A model generated the notes under the pieces. It searched no databases and was not told the DNA's origin. It saw only the letters and a list, made by a program, of their open reading frames with translations. The position numbers were made by a program, and so were the translations under genes. Source: an uncultured Eubacterium sp. (GTDB lineage: Bacteria; Bacillota_A; Clostridia; Lachnospirales; Lachnospiraceae). From it: a stretch of 25,546 nucleotides of DNA. Shown piece by piece: positions 16,104-23,859 of the stretch (its first letter is position 1; each line of letters begins with the position of its first letter). Location of the stretch: positions 1 through 25,546 of the forward strand of contig CAOKJJ010000064.1 in NCBI GenBank assembly GCA_948468465.1, written 5' to 3'.

Positions 16104-18108
16104 CGTTCCCCATCAGGATGCCCTTTATTATTTTCCCTTTCCATGGATACAGCACCAGCATCAGCAGACGCTTTGGAACCGCCTGTACCAGTCCCTGCGG
16201 ATGGTCCGCCAGCACCTTTGTAACCACCCAGTGCACCGGCACCTTTCCATAGTACCGGTACAGTATACGGATCGCTTCCTTCGCATGCACTGCCTGCATG
16301 GTAGCCGTCTTTGTCTGCGCATGCATCCTTGTAGCCCCGATATATTCCTTTATAAATCCAAAGTCATACTTTTCGGAAAGCCGGATCCAGTATTCGTAAT
16401 CCAGACACATCTGCAGTTTTTCATTCAATGGCCCTGTCTGCTCATATGCCCTCCTGCTGAACAGCACACCCGGCTGGCTCAGGTAGCAGCGGTCTCCCAG
16501 CGCGGCACGGTCAAAAGTTTCCACCGGATATTCTCCCGCCGCCTGCCCATTCTCATCTATAAAATGGGACAGTCCGTAGCATACCTCACAGCCGCTGCTG
16601 AATGCATAATCCACAATCTTTTTTACCGCGTATTCATCTTCGTATACATCATCTGCATTCAGCCACATCAGATAACGGCAGTTCCCCAGTTCCTGTATGC
16701 CCCTGTTCACCGCTGCCGCCTGCCCGTTGTCTTTCCCGCTGTGCCATAGGGTGATCTCACTTTCGTACTTTTTTATAACAGAAAGTGTCTGATCCTGCGA
16801 GCCGCCGTCCATAACCGCAAGTTCAATGTCCGCGTGTTTTTTATTTGCGATAACGCTTTGCAGCGCCTCTTCGATATACTTTCCCTGGTTCAGGCTTGGG
16901 ATTACAATTCCTACTTTTTTGTCTTCTCCTGCACGGAGGGAAGACGGCATTCCTGCCCGGCGCAGCAGCTGCCTCATCTTAAGATAACAGCTCTTCCAGC
17001 CACCAGGTCTGTATGCTTTGATCCGCTGCCTGAGCCTGTCATATGCTTCCCTGTGGCTTTCAAAATAAGATACCCTGCTGCAGAGCTGCTCTGCACTGTC
17101 CTGGACAAAATACACACAAGCATCCCCTGCCGCCTCCCTGGTTACCGGAATATCCGCAGCCAGCACCGGCGTGCCGCGCTGGAGCGATTCCAGTACAGGC
17201 AGGCCGAACCCTTCGGTATAACTGCAGAAAACCAAAAACCGCGCATGCTGGTACAGATACGAGATTTCCTCATCCTTCAGACCGGAAAAATAGAAGATCC
17301 GCCGGCCATAATCCGGATGCTGTTTCATCTTCTGCTCAAACGCCTGCATGTCCCATCCCATATACCCGGCAAATACAACGCTGTATCCCATGTCCCGCAG
17401 GCCTTCCTCGTATGCCTGCAGCAACAGCTTATGGTTTTTACGCGGCTCTATGGTTCCTACCATCAGAAGGTACGGTCTGCAGCTTTTTACTGCCATCCGC
17501 AGGCTTTTGCGTATCCGTCTTCCTGATACTGCCTTTTTTTCCTGAAAGTCTGCACCCAGCGGAACGACCGTGCACGGCGGCAGCGCACACCCTGCCTGTT
17601 CTGCCAGCCTTTCCAGCTCTGCTGCAGTTGCCTGTGCATTTACAATCAGTGCGTCTGCATACTGCAGGTGTGCGCCGATATAATCCATAAAAAGACAGAC
17701 TCCCCTCTGCAGACAATACTGTGGATGCGTTATGGATATAATGTCATAAATATGCGCGACAACCACTGCCCCCTGTTTTTTTAGTATTGGGAGCAGATAA
17801 CTACGCCTGGCCCTGCACATCCATGCGGCATCCAGATCAAAAAATACCGTACCCTGTCTGATCTCTGACAATGGTACCTTCTGCCTTGTAACCATCTTTT
17901 CTTTGCGTATAAAACGTCCGGTATAATTGCGGTAAAATGCCTGGCTGTCAATCCGGTAATAGCAGTTTCCTGCAGCATGATAATGCAGCAGTATCACTTC
18001 CATAGCCGGGTCTGCCACAAGGCGGAGTACGATTTCACGTGTTACCCGCTGGATACCTGTCACAAATGCTGCCATTGCCAGGACACTCACATCGATATAA
18101 GTCTTCAT
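16093..18108 (-). CDS. Bifunctional GT4-GT2 fusion glycosyltransferase
   Basis: A 671-residue protein with two complete catalytic modules. Residues 1-385 are a GT4 enzyme: YIDVSVLAMAAFVTGIQRV at the N-terminus, [10 protein letters not shown] (217-226) with the donor-contact Arg-Lys, and [11 protein letters not shown] (299-309) with both glutamates. A short linker (about 386-397) leads to a GT2 enzyme: IPSLNQGKYI (403-412), DGGSQDQT (434-441), LNADDVYE (483-490) and CLDYEYWIRL further on. The GT2 half resembles the separate GT2 at 8850-9716. Such fusions often add two successive sugars of a repeat unit. It overlaps the preceding GT4 by 4 bp (ATGA) and the following wzm by 11 bp, so translation is tightly coupled. 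AGGAAGGTG lies before the ATG. Confidence 0.9.
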   Translation of the reverse strand: MKTYIDVSVLAMAAFVTGIQRVTREIVLRLVADPAMEVILLHYHAAGNCYYRIDSQAFYRNYTGRFIRKEKMVTRQKVPLSEIRQGTVFFDLDAAWMCRARRSYLLPILKKQGAVVVAHIYDIISITHPQYCLQRGVCLFMDYIGAHLQYADALIVNAQATAAELERLAEQAGCALPPCTVVPLGADFQEKKAVSGRRIRKSLRMAVKSCRPYLLMVGTIEPRKNHKLLLQAYEEGLRDMGYSVVFAGYMGWDMQAFEQKMKQHPDYGRRIFYFSGLKDEEISYLYQHARFLVFCSYTEGFGLPVLESLQRGTPVLAADIPVTREAAGDACVYFVQDSAEQLCSRVSYFESHREAYDRLRQRIKAYRPGGWKSCYLKMRQLLRRAGMPSSLRAGEDKKVGIVIPSLNQGKYIEEALQSVIANKKHADIELAVMDGGSQDQTLSVIKKYESEITLWHSGKDNGQAAAVNRGIQELGNCRYLMWLNADDVYEDEYAVKKIVDYAFSSGCEVCYGLSHFIDENGQAAGEYPVETFDRAALGDRCYLSQPGVLFSRRAYEQTGPLNEKLQMCLDYEYWIRLSEKYDFGFIKEYIGATRMHAQTKTATMQAVHAKEAIRILYRYYGKVPVHWVVTKVLADHPQGLVQAVPKRLLMLVLYPWKGKIIKGILMGNDDD

Positions 18109-19685
18109 AAAAGCACCTTCCTGATAACCTTCTGAACCGGTTTTGGCATTTTCTTTCCCAGCTGCCTGAGAGCAGGCTTATCGGTCAGCCCGTATAACAT
18201 CCCAAGTGCCCTGTACCGGATCCCACTGGGCCTGCAAAAATACGGATTATGGATAAAACGGATCCGGTTCATTGCAGACATACTGGAAACGGAAAGCCTT
18301 TTTAACAGTTTCCTTTGAAACTCCGGTGTTTCCATGCTAAAAAAAGCTCTCCATTTTTCATAATCTTCCCGTTCCGGCAGCCGCTGGTATACAGCCATAT
18401 AAATCGCCTGGTAAAATTCCGGATTGGGCAGCTTTGTGTATTCTGCCACATCCACGATCTGCGGATGCGCTCCTGCACTGCATAAAAACGCGGATTTTTC
18501 ATACTCCAGTTTTTTTCCGGCTTTCCGGTAATTTTCAGATACAAGGTCATAAATTTTTTCATATACTTTTTCATACTGCGGAATCTTTTTCCCTTCCTGC
18601 AGGCAGGAAAATACGCTTTCATACCGCCGGATAATTTCTTGCAGGCCATATTCCGGAAACGGAATTTTTTCTTCCGGAAGAATCATGGCATATCGAATCT
18701 TTTCCTTCCATTCTTCCGCAGAATATGGATCTTCCACATAGACGGCCCTGCCCTGTGTTACTTCCTCCAGGCAGGAGCATCTTGTCATTACCACTCTTTT
18801 TCCCCTGCGCATCGCTTCAACCGGCGGCATGCCGAACCCTTCGAACACACTCGGGAACAAAAACAGGCGGCAGTTCTCATACAGGCAGTCCCGTATCCGG
18901 TCAGACACAAACCCGGTCTGCACGACTCTCTCTGTGATCCGGTATCTGAGCAGTTTTTGCCGCAGGCTTTTATCCCGGCCGCCAACACCGCTGATCACCA
19001 GGCAGGTTCCGGGCAGGTCCCTGACTGCCCGCAGTATGGTGTCCAGATTTTTATGGGGCAGCATGGAACTGACGCAGTAAAAGTATTCCATCCTCCGTAT
19101 TCCATATTTTTTCTCAACCACATCTGCAGACAGGCCGGAAGGCCTGGTTACAACCGGATTGTAAATCGTAACCGCCTTCTCTTTTGCATATGGAAAATAT
19201 CTGGCCAGGTCTTTTTTTACCGCATCCGATATGAGAACGAGCACAGCCGATGTCCGTATGGTACGTTTCCAGGAAACGTTTAGAAACCACCTTTTTACAG
19301 CCGGAAAATACTCCGGATAATGCAGTGCCTGGAAATCATGAATCACACTTACATAAGGAACCCCGCTGATATGCGCGGCCGGCTTGCTGTATACCGGCAC
19401 AAACATCAGATCCACACAGCATCTGTCCGCAGCCGCATCCAGATACCTGTTTTCCCATAAAATACGTTTCACCCGGTTTCTGGATTCCACACGGCAGACC
19501 TGGATGTGCATATGCGGTATCTGCGCATATTTCTGAAAGCCCTGTGCATGATCCCTTGCCACAAACAGCACATATTCATTTTCCCAGCTATATCCGGCAA
19601 ATCCATCCAGCAGGCTGCGGATATAGGATTCCGTGCCTCCGCAGATTCCCGTCCGCACCCAGAGCAAATCGATTCCTATGCGCAT
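18105..19685 (-). CDS. Family 4 glycosyltransferase with DUF4214-like C-terminal domain
   Basis: A 526-residue protein. Residues 1-365 form a GT-B transferase: MRIGIDLLWVRTGICGGTES, VSSMLPHKNLDTIL (205-218) with the donor-contact Lys, and FEGFGMPPVEAM (281-292) with both EX7E glutamates. After about residue 370 come roughly 155 extra residues. Within them NPEFYQAIYMAVYQRLPERE (421-440) and the following WRAFFS resemble the DUF4214 motif, in which an F-x-x-x-x-Y-x-x-x-L-x-R-x-P-D pattern is followed by a tryptophan. DUF4214 segments are seen on other polysaccharide transferases; their role is unclear. The ATG at 19685 follows GGAGG. It lies 50 bp after the preceding GT2. Identity as GT4 is firm; the tail assignment is moderate. 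Confidence 0.86.
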   Translation of the reverse strand: MRIGIDLLWVRTGICGGTESYIRSLLDGFAGYSWENEYVLFVARDHAQGFQKYAQIPHMHIQVCRVESRNRVKRILWENRYLDAAADRCCVDLMFVPVYSKPAAHISGVPYVSVIHDFQALHYPEYFPAVKRWFLNVSWKRTIRTSAVLVLISDAVKKDLARYFPYAKEKAVTIYNPVVTRPSGLSADVVEKKYGIRRMEYFYCVSSMLPHKNLDTILRAVRDLPGTCLVISGVGGRDKSLRQKLLRYRITERVVQTGFVSDRIRDCLYENCRLFLFPSVFEGFGMPPVEAMRRGKRVVMTRCSCLEEVTQGRAVYVEDPYSAEEWKEKIRYAMILPEEKIPFPEYGLQEIIRRYESVFSCLQEGKKIPQYEKVYEKIYDLVSENYRKAGKKLEYEKSAFLCSAGAHPQIVDVAEYTKLPNPEFYQAIYMAVYQRLPEREDYEKWRAFFSMETPEFQRKLLKRLSVSSMSAMNRIRFIHNPYFCRPSGIRYRALGMLYGLTDKPALRQLGKKMPKPVQKVIRKVLL

Positions 19686-19735
19686 CTAAGACCTCCTCTA
19701 TCGTGCCGCTGCCTGCATATGCAGGTTACCGCAGC

Positions 19736-20485
19736 CTACCCAAGTATCCATTTTACTGCTTCTGTCACAATGCATTCGATCAGATACCATCTGCTGTATC
19801 CGTTTGCGCGATAGCAGTACCGGTATCTGTCATGAATCCGCCGGCACATCCGCCGGATGTCTTTCTGATTGCTTGTCCCTCCCATCCGGAAGTTTGCAAG
19901 CACCCGATCCACAGTGGTGATCTTTAGCGGAAGCTTCCGCATTCTCAGGTAAAATCCATAGTCGTCATGAATGCCCTTATTGGAAAACGGATACTTCTTA
20001 TACAGCCCGGACCGGACAAACATCGCCGGATGGTTCCAGTCCCTGGATGTCTGGAATTTCCGTTTCCTGGCTTTTTTTACAAAAGACTTTCCATCCCGCC
20101 TGTATATGCGGATATTGCCGAACATCAGATCACAGTGCTGTGTCCGGAACGTTTCCAGCACCTGCTCCAGCGCACCCGGCTCATACCAGTCGCCGCTGTT
20201 AATAAATCCAATCAGATCCCCGCTGGCAAGGCGGATGCCCTTATTCATTGCATCGTAAATCCCCCTGTCCGGTTCACTGACAATATCATATAGAATGCCC
20301 TTCTCTTTCATCCGGCAGCAATAGCTTCTGGCAATAGCAGCCGTACCGTCCGTGCTTGCGCCGTCTATAATGCGGTATTCCAGCTGCGTTTCTCCACACT
20401 CCTGCGACAGAACGGATTCCATTGTTTGTATCATATCTTTCCCGCTGTTGCGGGTAACTGTAATAATACTGATTCTGCGGATCAT
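19736..20485 (-). CDS. Family 2 glycosyltransferase (WcaE-like)
   Basis: A 249-residue GT-A transferase with SIITVTRNSGKDM (6-18), IDGASTDGT (40-48), SEPDRGIYDAMNKGI (70-84) and a variant acidic motif INSGDWYEPGALE (95-107). The set EPDRGIYDAMNKG is typical of the WcaE/PGL-type GT2 subfamily, in which an Asn-Ser-Gly-Asp replaces the simple DxD. Length matches that subfamily. Its ATG overlaps the stop of the XRE regulator by 4 bp (ATGA), so the first transferase of the operon depends on translation of the regulator. Substrate unknown. Confidence 0.88.
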   Translation of the reverse strand: MIRRISIITVTRNSGKDMIQTMESVLSQECGETQLEYRIIDGASTDGTAAIARSYCCRMKEKGILYDIVSEPDRGIYDAMNKGIRLASGDLIGFINSGDWYEPGALEQVLETFRTQHCDLMFGNIRIYRRDGKSFVKKARKRKFQTSRDWNHPAMFVRSGLYKKYPFSNKGIHDDYGFYLRMRKLPLKITTVDRVLANFRMGGTSNQKDIRRMCRRIHDRYRYCYRANGYSRWYLIECIVTEAVKWILG

Positions 20486-20817
20486 GCACTGCCCATGATC
20501 TCAGCCACAGATTTCATAATCCTTATATACATAGCATAGCTGTCGTTTTCTTTCTTCTCCGGCTGGCTCCACAAATCCTGCATCACTGTTTCCGGACCTT
20601 TTGGAAATCCCCAGAGCAATTCGTCCGCTCCGGTATCCAGCGCTTCGCAGATGCCGTTCAAAGTCTCTATACTCATAATCCTCGTTCCCCGCTCAATATG
20701 TCCAAGAAACGACATGCTGATTCCGCACTTCTTAGCAAGATTATCCTGCGACCAGCCTTTTGCTTTCCTTACCTGCCGGATCCTTGCGCCAATTTTGCCA
20801 TAATCTAATTCTTTCAT
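20482..20817 (-). CDS. XRE-family HTH transcriptional regulator, first gene of the polysaccharide operon
   Basis: A 111-residue protein. Residues 8-64 form a canonical Cro/CI helix-turn-helix: IRQVRKAKGWSQDNLAKKCG, then the recognition helix around ISMSFLGHIERG, then ETLNGICEALDTGADELLWG. A polar C-terminal tail of about 40 residues probably dimerises or senses a signal. AGGAGG lies eight bases before the ATG at 20817. It is the promoter-proximal gene and overlaps the first transferase, so it is most likely an autoregulator or operon-specific activator/repressor. The inverted repeat around the candidate promoter at 20994-21024 is the obvious binding site to test. What it responds to cannot be seen. 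Confidence 0.9.
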   Translation of the reverse strand: MKELDYGKIGARIRQVRKAKGWSQDNLAKKCGISMSFLGHIERGTRIMSIETLNGICEALDTGADELLWGFPKGPETVMQDLWSQPEKKENDSYAMYIRIMKSVAEIMGSA

Positions 20818-20982
20818 CGCCCATTTCCTCCTATCTGCATCCGTAACGGTTCATACAAGCCAGACTGCTGCCATTTATGCCTTTGCTGCCTTACAGTAAC
20901 AGGATTCCTCTTATCATCCAATTACCCCGGACGCCGTATCTTTTCAGGATGCCGGAAAAAACTACATATTTTAAAACATCGC

Positions 20983-21024
20983 ATGCCCCATAGGGCATAA
21001 CATTTTCTAATATATTGTTATGCC
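20983..21024. promoter_or_regulatory. Nested inverted repeats, candidate operator
   Basis: GGCATAACA (20994-21002) and TGTTATGCC (21016-21024) are perfect 9-bp arms 13 bases apart. The left arm also pairs with ATGCCC at 20983-20988 (ATGCCC-CATA-GGGCAT), so two mutually exclusive hairpins share one strand. A further TTATGCC lies at 20875-20881. The larger repeat brackets the candidate -10 box, a position typical of a repressor or autoregulator site. It could alternatively act as an RNA switch in the leader. Confidence 0.45.
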
Positions 21025-21037
21025 TTCCTGATGTAAT
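21009..21037 (-). promoter_or_regulatory. Candidate sigma-A promoter of the polysaccharide operon
   Basis: On the minus strand ATTACA (21032-21037, 4 of 6 matches to TTGACA) is followed after exactly 17 bases by TATATT (21009-21014, 5 of 6 matches to TATAAT). Initiation would fall near 21001. It is the best match I found upstream of the regulator gene, but the AT-rich sequence offers others, so confidence is limited. Confidence 0.35.
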
Positions 21038-21116
21038 TCAATACGCCGGAAGCCTTGTAAAATAAAGGATTTTAAAAAATCTGGCGGCTAAATTCTTTCC
21101 GAAAATTAGTATCATT

Positions 21117-21132
21117 TTTTGCAATTGCAAAA
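21117..21132. repeat. Perfect 16-bp palindrome TTTTGCAATTGCAAAA
   Basis: This is fully self-complementary with no spacer, in the AT-rich region about 80 bp upstream of the candidate promoter. The size and symmetry suit a dimeric protein-binding site. No protein can be assigned. Confidence 0.5.
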
Positions 21133-21220
21133 TGCGTTTGTTTTGGATCGTTATCAAATATGCTGCATTTTTTTGTGGTATTTTTATAAATTCAAGAATA
21201 TAGCAGAAAAAAAACTGGTA

Positions 21221-21247
21221 AATACTAACAATTTTTTTATTAGTATT
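21221..21247. repeat. Inverted repeat AATACTAA/TTAGTATT
   Basis: There are 8-bp arms at 21221-21228 and 21240-21247 separated by an 11-base T-rich spacer. The stem is AT-only apart from one pair in each arm, so a stable terminator is unlikely; a binding site is possible. A related TTAGTAT occurs at 21105-21111. Confidence 0.4.
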
Positions 21248-21515
21248 GCAAAATATAAAAGATTGGTATAGAATACTTAAAGATAACATTTTATTAGAAA
21301 TTGTTCACAATAAGAATCTTTTTGTTCCAGCGTTCCGGCTTTTTTTCATATTTCCGCCGAAACTCCCAGCAATTTTATATAACAGTCCCCCCCTCGTTCA
21401 GAGCCGTCCTCCAAAAGTGTTGCAGTTCACACCTGTCTAAAAATCAAACCAGCTGCGAACTGGGCGCAAAACCGAAAAAGGAAGACCCGGCATACGGAAA
21501 GCAAAGGGTACAATA

Positions 21516-21581
21516 AAAAATATATCTTCTGGCCTGCTGAAAAATTTTGGGCAACTACTCACAAGAGAAGATATATCTTTC
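21516..21581 (-). terminator. Probable Rho-independent terminator of the sigma/anti-sigma operon
   Basis: The arms ATATATCTTCT (21520-21530) and AGAAGATATAT (21567-21577) are perfectly complementary and extend to about 15 bp through one G-U pair. On the minus strand the stem is followed directly by a run of six T. The loop is long (36 bases), which is unusual. It begins about 45 bp after the anti-sigma stop, the expected place for its terminator. Confidence 0.55.
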
Positions 21582-21626
21582 ATTGCGGCTTATTGATATT
21601 GGAAGCGAAACATAACACACACTCCA

Positions 21627-22625
21627 TTATTTCATTACAAATTCTGTATCTCCGATCACAACACTTTCTATATGATCTAAAAGTATCATATTCTCATAAA
21701 CGCCGTCTTCTCTCCAGGACCAGGTCCCGTCAGCATTATCCTCAGGTCCGCATCCGCCATAAAGTTCAACCACTTCTTTGTTTTTTAAGTGAAGTTCCAT
21801 TGGCATATCAATAAAATCGCTATCTGTTAACGTATCCGCTGTTGTAACGCTGACAGAAAATCCTATCGGAGATATCATAAGTTCGTCTATTGTTCCTTCG
21901 CTGTTGCCATATCTAAACTTCTGTCCCGCAGCAAGATCAACAGATACGTCCTGTATTTCAAAAGGAATATCAAATTCCCATTTTCCTGAAACATCTGTCC
22001 GCTCATCATCCGCCCATAACTGCATATCTTCCAGGGATACAAATACATGCTCTTGCATACTTTCCCAATAAGTAAATGCAGTATAATATTCGATGCTGTC
22101 TGCATAATTACTGCCGTCAACCTTCCCAGCCACAGCATGGGAATAATTCCCGCTATCTATTATCTTAAAATCGACAGCAGCAGGCACCGTGCCATTATCC
22201 AACAAGGTACTCCCGTCAGATTTTTCAATTTGAAAAACAATTCCCATATTTTTGCCATCACCGATTATTCCTTTTGCCGAAACCTTATACCCATGATCTT
22301 CCGCTACAATATCTGTAGAAATTCCCATTGTATTGGCCACCTCTAATTTTTCGTCTGTATTGATTCCAAGTATTGTCTTAAAGGAATCCGGTATTGACAG
22401 CCATCCCGCAGCTACACTGATTGTTGTACCCATTCCTACCATGATACAGGCACAAGCCGCTGCTGCAAATGTCTTTTTCCATATTTTTTTACTGTTTTTC
22501 ATTGTCCGAACCTCTTTTAAAATGTGCTTTTTGGTAGTTTTACATTCATAATCAGATAATTTCTGATTTTCAAACTCTTTCAGATTCATTTCTGCATGAT
22601 TCAATAATTCATAAATATTTTCCAT
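21627..22625 (-). CDS. DUF4179 membrane anti-sigma factor
   Basis: A 332-residue protein. Residues 1-48 are a cytoplasmic, charged segment suited to binding a sigma factor. Residues 51-73 (KTFAAAACACIMVGMGTTIS and on) are a single membrane helix. The rest is an extracellular domain starting GWLSIPDSFKTILGI, the typical beginning of DUF4179. Proteins of this type pair with ECF sigma factors in Clostridia and hold them at the membrane until a surface signal arrives. The start is two bases after the sigma stop, with GAGAGGAA upstream, so the two are co-translated. It resembles RsiV-like anti-sigma factors in layout but not in clear sequence. The signal is unknown; proximity to a surface polysaccharide operon may be coincidental. 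Confidence 0.85.
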   Translation of the reverse strand: MENIYELLNHAEMNLKEFENQKLSDYECKTTKKHILKEVRTMKNSKKIWKKTFAAAACACIMVGMGTTISVAAGWLSIPDSFKTILGINTDEKLEVANTMGISTDIVAEDHGYKVSAKGIIGDGKNMGIVFQIEKSDGSTLLDNGTVPAAVDFKIIDSGNYSHAVAGKVDGSNYADSIEYYTAFTYWESMQEHVFVSLEDMQLWADDERTDVSGKWEFDIPFEIQDVSVDLAAGQKFRYGNSEGTIDELMISPIGFSVSVTTADTLTDSDFIDMPMELHLKNKEVVELYGGCGPEDNADGTWSWREDGVYENMILLDHIESVVIGDTEFVMK

Positions 22626-22627
22626 AA

Positions 22628-23173
22628 CTATATTCCTCTCTGTGTTCTTAATTTCTTTTTTGCCCGTGAAATCCGATTATAGATCACTGATTTTTCAAGA
22701 TGCAAATCCTCGCTTACCTGTCCCACCGGTTCCTCATTCGCATATATCCTTATCAGAATTTCTCTGTCTTTGGGTTTGAGTACGGACAACATTTCTTCCA
22801 TTCGTTCTGAAATTTCATGATCCAGAATTTCCACCCCGGTTTCACTTTGCAATTCATAGTTTTCCACATCGCCAGAAGCAATCTTATCCATCTCATACCT
22901 GTGCTTTCGCATATAATCAATCGATTTATACTTCGCAATTGCTGCAATCCAGTTCTTAAAACTGTTTCTGTCAGGATGATAAGATTCTATATGCTCCCAT
23001 ATGGAAAGAAGCACATCATTAAAACACTCCTCCTGTTTCTGTTTCAGGCACGACATATTTTTTCTGATTACAGCCTTAATAAGGCCTCCATATTCATCAA
23101 TTACATACATCAATGCATCCTCATTTTTGATACACAAATAATAAATAAAATTATTGTTATCTATCTTCAACAC
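22628..23173 (-). CDS. ECF-type RNA polymerase sigma factor
   Basis: A sigma-70 family protein of about 181 residues. Region 2 spans about 22-90, with NDVLLSIWEHIESY and NWIAAIAKYKSIDYMRKHR (DNA melting and -10 recognition). Region 4 spans about 128-178, with LKPKDREILIRIYANEEPVG and the helix-turn-helix EKSVIYNRISRAKKKLR. No ATG starts it: the frame opens GTG-TTG-AAG at 23173, with GGAGGG four bases before GTG and seven before TTG (23170). The TTG start gives MKIDNNN, which is closer to related proteins. It is cotranscribed with the DUF4179 anti-sigma gene. Target promoters cannot be identified here; no GGAAC-type -35 was seen upstream. Confidence 0.88.
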   Translation of the reverse strand: MLKIDNNNFIYYLCIKNEDALMYVIDEYGGLIKAVIRKNMSCLKQKQEECFNDVLLSIWEHIESYHPDRNSFKNWIAAIAKYKSIDYMRKHRYEMDKIASGDVENYELQSETGVEILDHEISERMEEMLSVLKPKDREILIRIYANEEPVGQVSEDLHLEKSVIYNRISRAKKKLRTQRGI

Positions 23174-23265
23174 CTATCCCTCCTCACAAATCTTCCCGGA
23201 AACTTTGTTTTATATTTAATAGTACGAATAAGATTTGCCATTTCTATCAAAAATATAAAAAATAA

Positions 23266-23427
23266 TACGAAATTCCAGATTTGACGCAACAAAAATTCGC
23301 TGCTAAATTGGGAGTAAGACGAAATACCATAGCAATGTATGAAATGGTGAAAGCAGTCCCAAACAGATCGTATCATCCTGAAAAAATTTACAATGCTACA
23401 CTGAAAAAATGTGAATGCGCGGAATGA
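23266..23427 (+). pseudogene. Relic of an XRE-family HTH regulator
   Basis: The plus-strand frame reads LTQQKFAAKLGVRRNTIAMY, matching the core helix-turn-helix of Cro/CI regulators. There is no start codon: a TAA at 23263-23265 directly precedes the frame. After the tyrosine-glutamate the homology moves to another frame, where NGESSPKQIV restores the usual YENGxSxP ending; a single lost A would explain this. That frame stops soon after. So the N-terminus is missing and the middle is frameshifted. It overlaps the region immediately upstream of the sigma gene on the opposite strand. Confidence 0.7.
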
Positions 23428-23572
23428 ACGCCATCTCCCATGCAAACATATACATAAATTAGCTCTTGAACCTGGCATAGGAGCTTCATCATGAATAATC
23501 TCAACCATAAGATCTCCTCCAATCACCATTCTAACGCAGGTCAGTAATAACTAACTTATTGTTTTAATAAAT

Positions 23573-23597
23573 GCGGCTGCCTTGTATTAGCAGCCGC
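23573..23597. repeat. GC-rich hairpin GCGGCTGC/GCAGCCGC
   Basis: Perfect 8-bp GC-rich arms at 23573-23580 and 23590-23597 with a 9-base loop. On neither strand is it followed by a strong T run (ATTTATTAAAA on the minus strand), so termination is possible but weak. It overlaps the end of the zinc-ribbon relic. Confidence 0.5.
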
Positions 23598-23721
23598 TAA
23601 CTATATTTCGATTATACACTTTCTGGCTTGCATCTTTTCCAGATGTAGTTGTTTCTGTAATAGGCGTACAATTTGCATCCCCGCACTTTGGACATTTAAG
23701 CTGCGGGATGTCACTTGACTT
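23587..23721 (-). pseudogene. Relic of a zinc-ribbon protein
   Basis: The minus-strand frame encodes LKCPKCGDANCTPITETTT, a zinc-ribbon knuckle followed by the TxxTTTSGKD segment seen in small zinc-ribbon proteins of Firmicutes. A TAA lies just upstream (23722-23724) without any start codon between. The frame ends after GC at a TAA inside a hairpin, so the rest of the family sequence, normally cysteine-rich, is lost. The N-terminus and C-terminus are therefore both missing. Identification is by motif only. Confidence 0.5.
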
Positions 23722-23859
23722 TTAATGTACCCTGAATAGCATTATAGAACAGTATATTGTTAATAATCAATCGGTATTTAAATAATCATTTTAAAAAATC
23801 TCTGCTATTCTTCTGTAAACAGACAATCCTGTTAATAAAAAAGAAAGAGGCATCTTCCA

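Larger units (their letters stand above)
20818..21626. other. Non-coding, AT-rich control region upstream of the polysaccharide operon
   Basis: About 800 bp without a credible gene; the open frames here are short and lack ribosome binding sites. The part nearest the operon (20818-21000) would be an untranslated leader of about 180 bases if the candidate promoter is right. The part 21030-21300 is very AT-rich and carries two further symmetric elements. The part 21350-21515 is more GC-rich and resembles neither neighbour; I do not recognise it. The sigma-operon terminator lies at its right end. Confidence 0.6.

Noticed and set aside
16834..17690. Long plus-strand frames (230 and 215 residues) opposite the GT4-GT2 gene
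   Set aside because: They are antisense to a well-supported enzyme, rich in His, Pro, Cys and Arg as expected for shadows, and without ribosome binding sites.
20990..21040. Invertible promoter of the Bacteroides capsule type
   Set aside because: The inverted repeats are only 9 bp and 13 bases apart, too close to enclose a promoter for inversion, and no recombinase gene is nearby.
23407..23529. Minus-strand frame starting with an excellent GGAGGAGATCTT site and MVEIIHDEAPMPGSRANLC
   Set aside because: The frame runs antisense through the HTH relic, matches no family I know, and shows no protein-like continuation. It may be another gene remnant, but this cannot be supported.
23715..23748. TTGACT followed by TATAGA as a promoter for the plus-strand XRE gene
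   Set aside because: The spacing is about 22 bases, too long for a sigma-A promoter; no better match was found.
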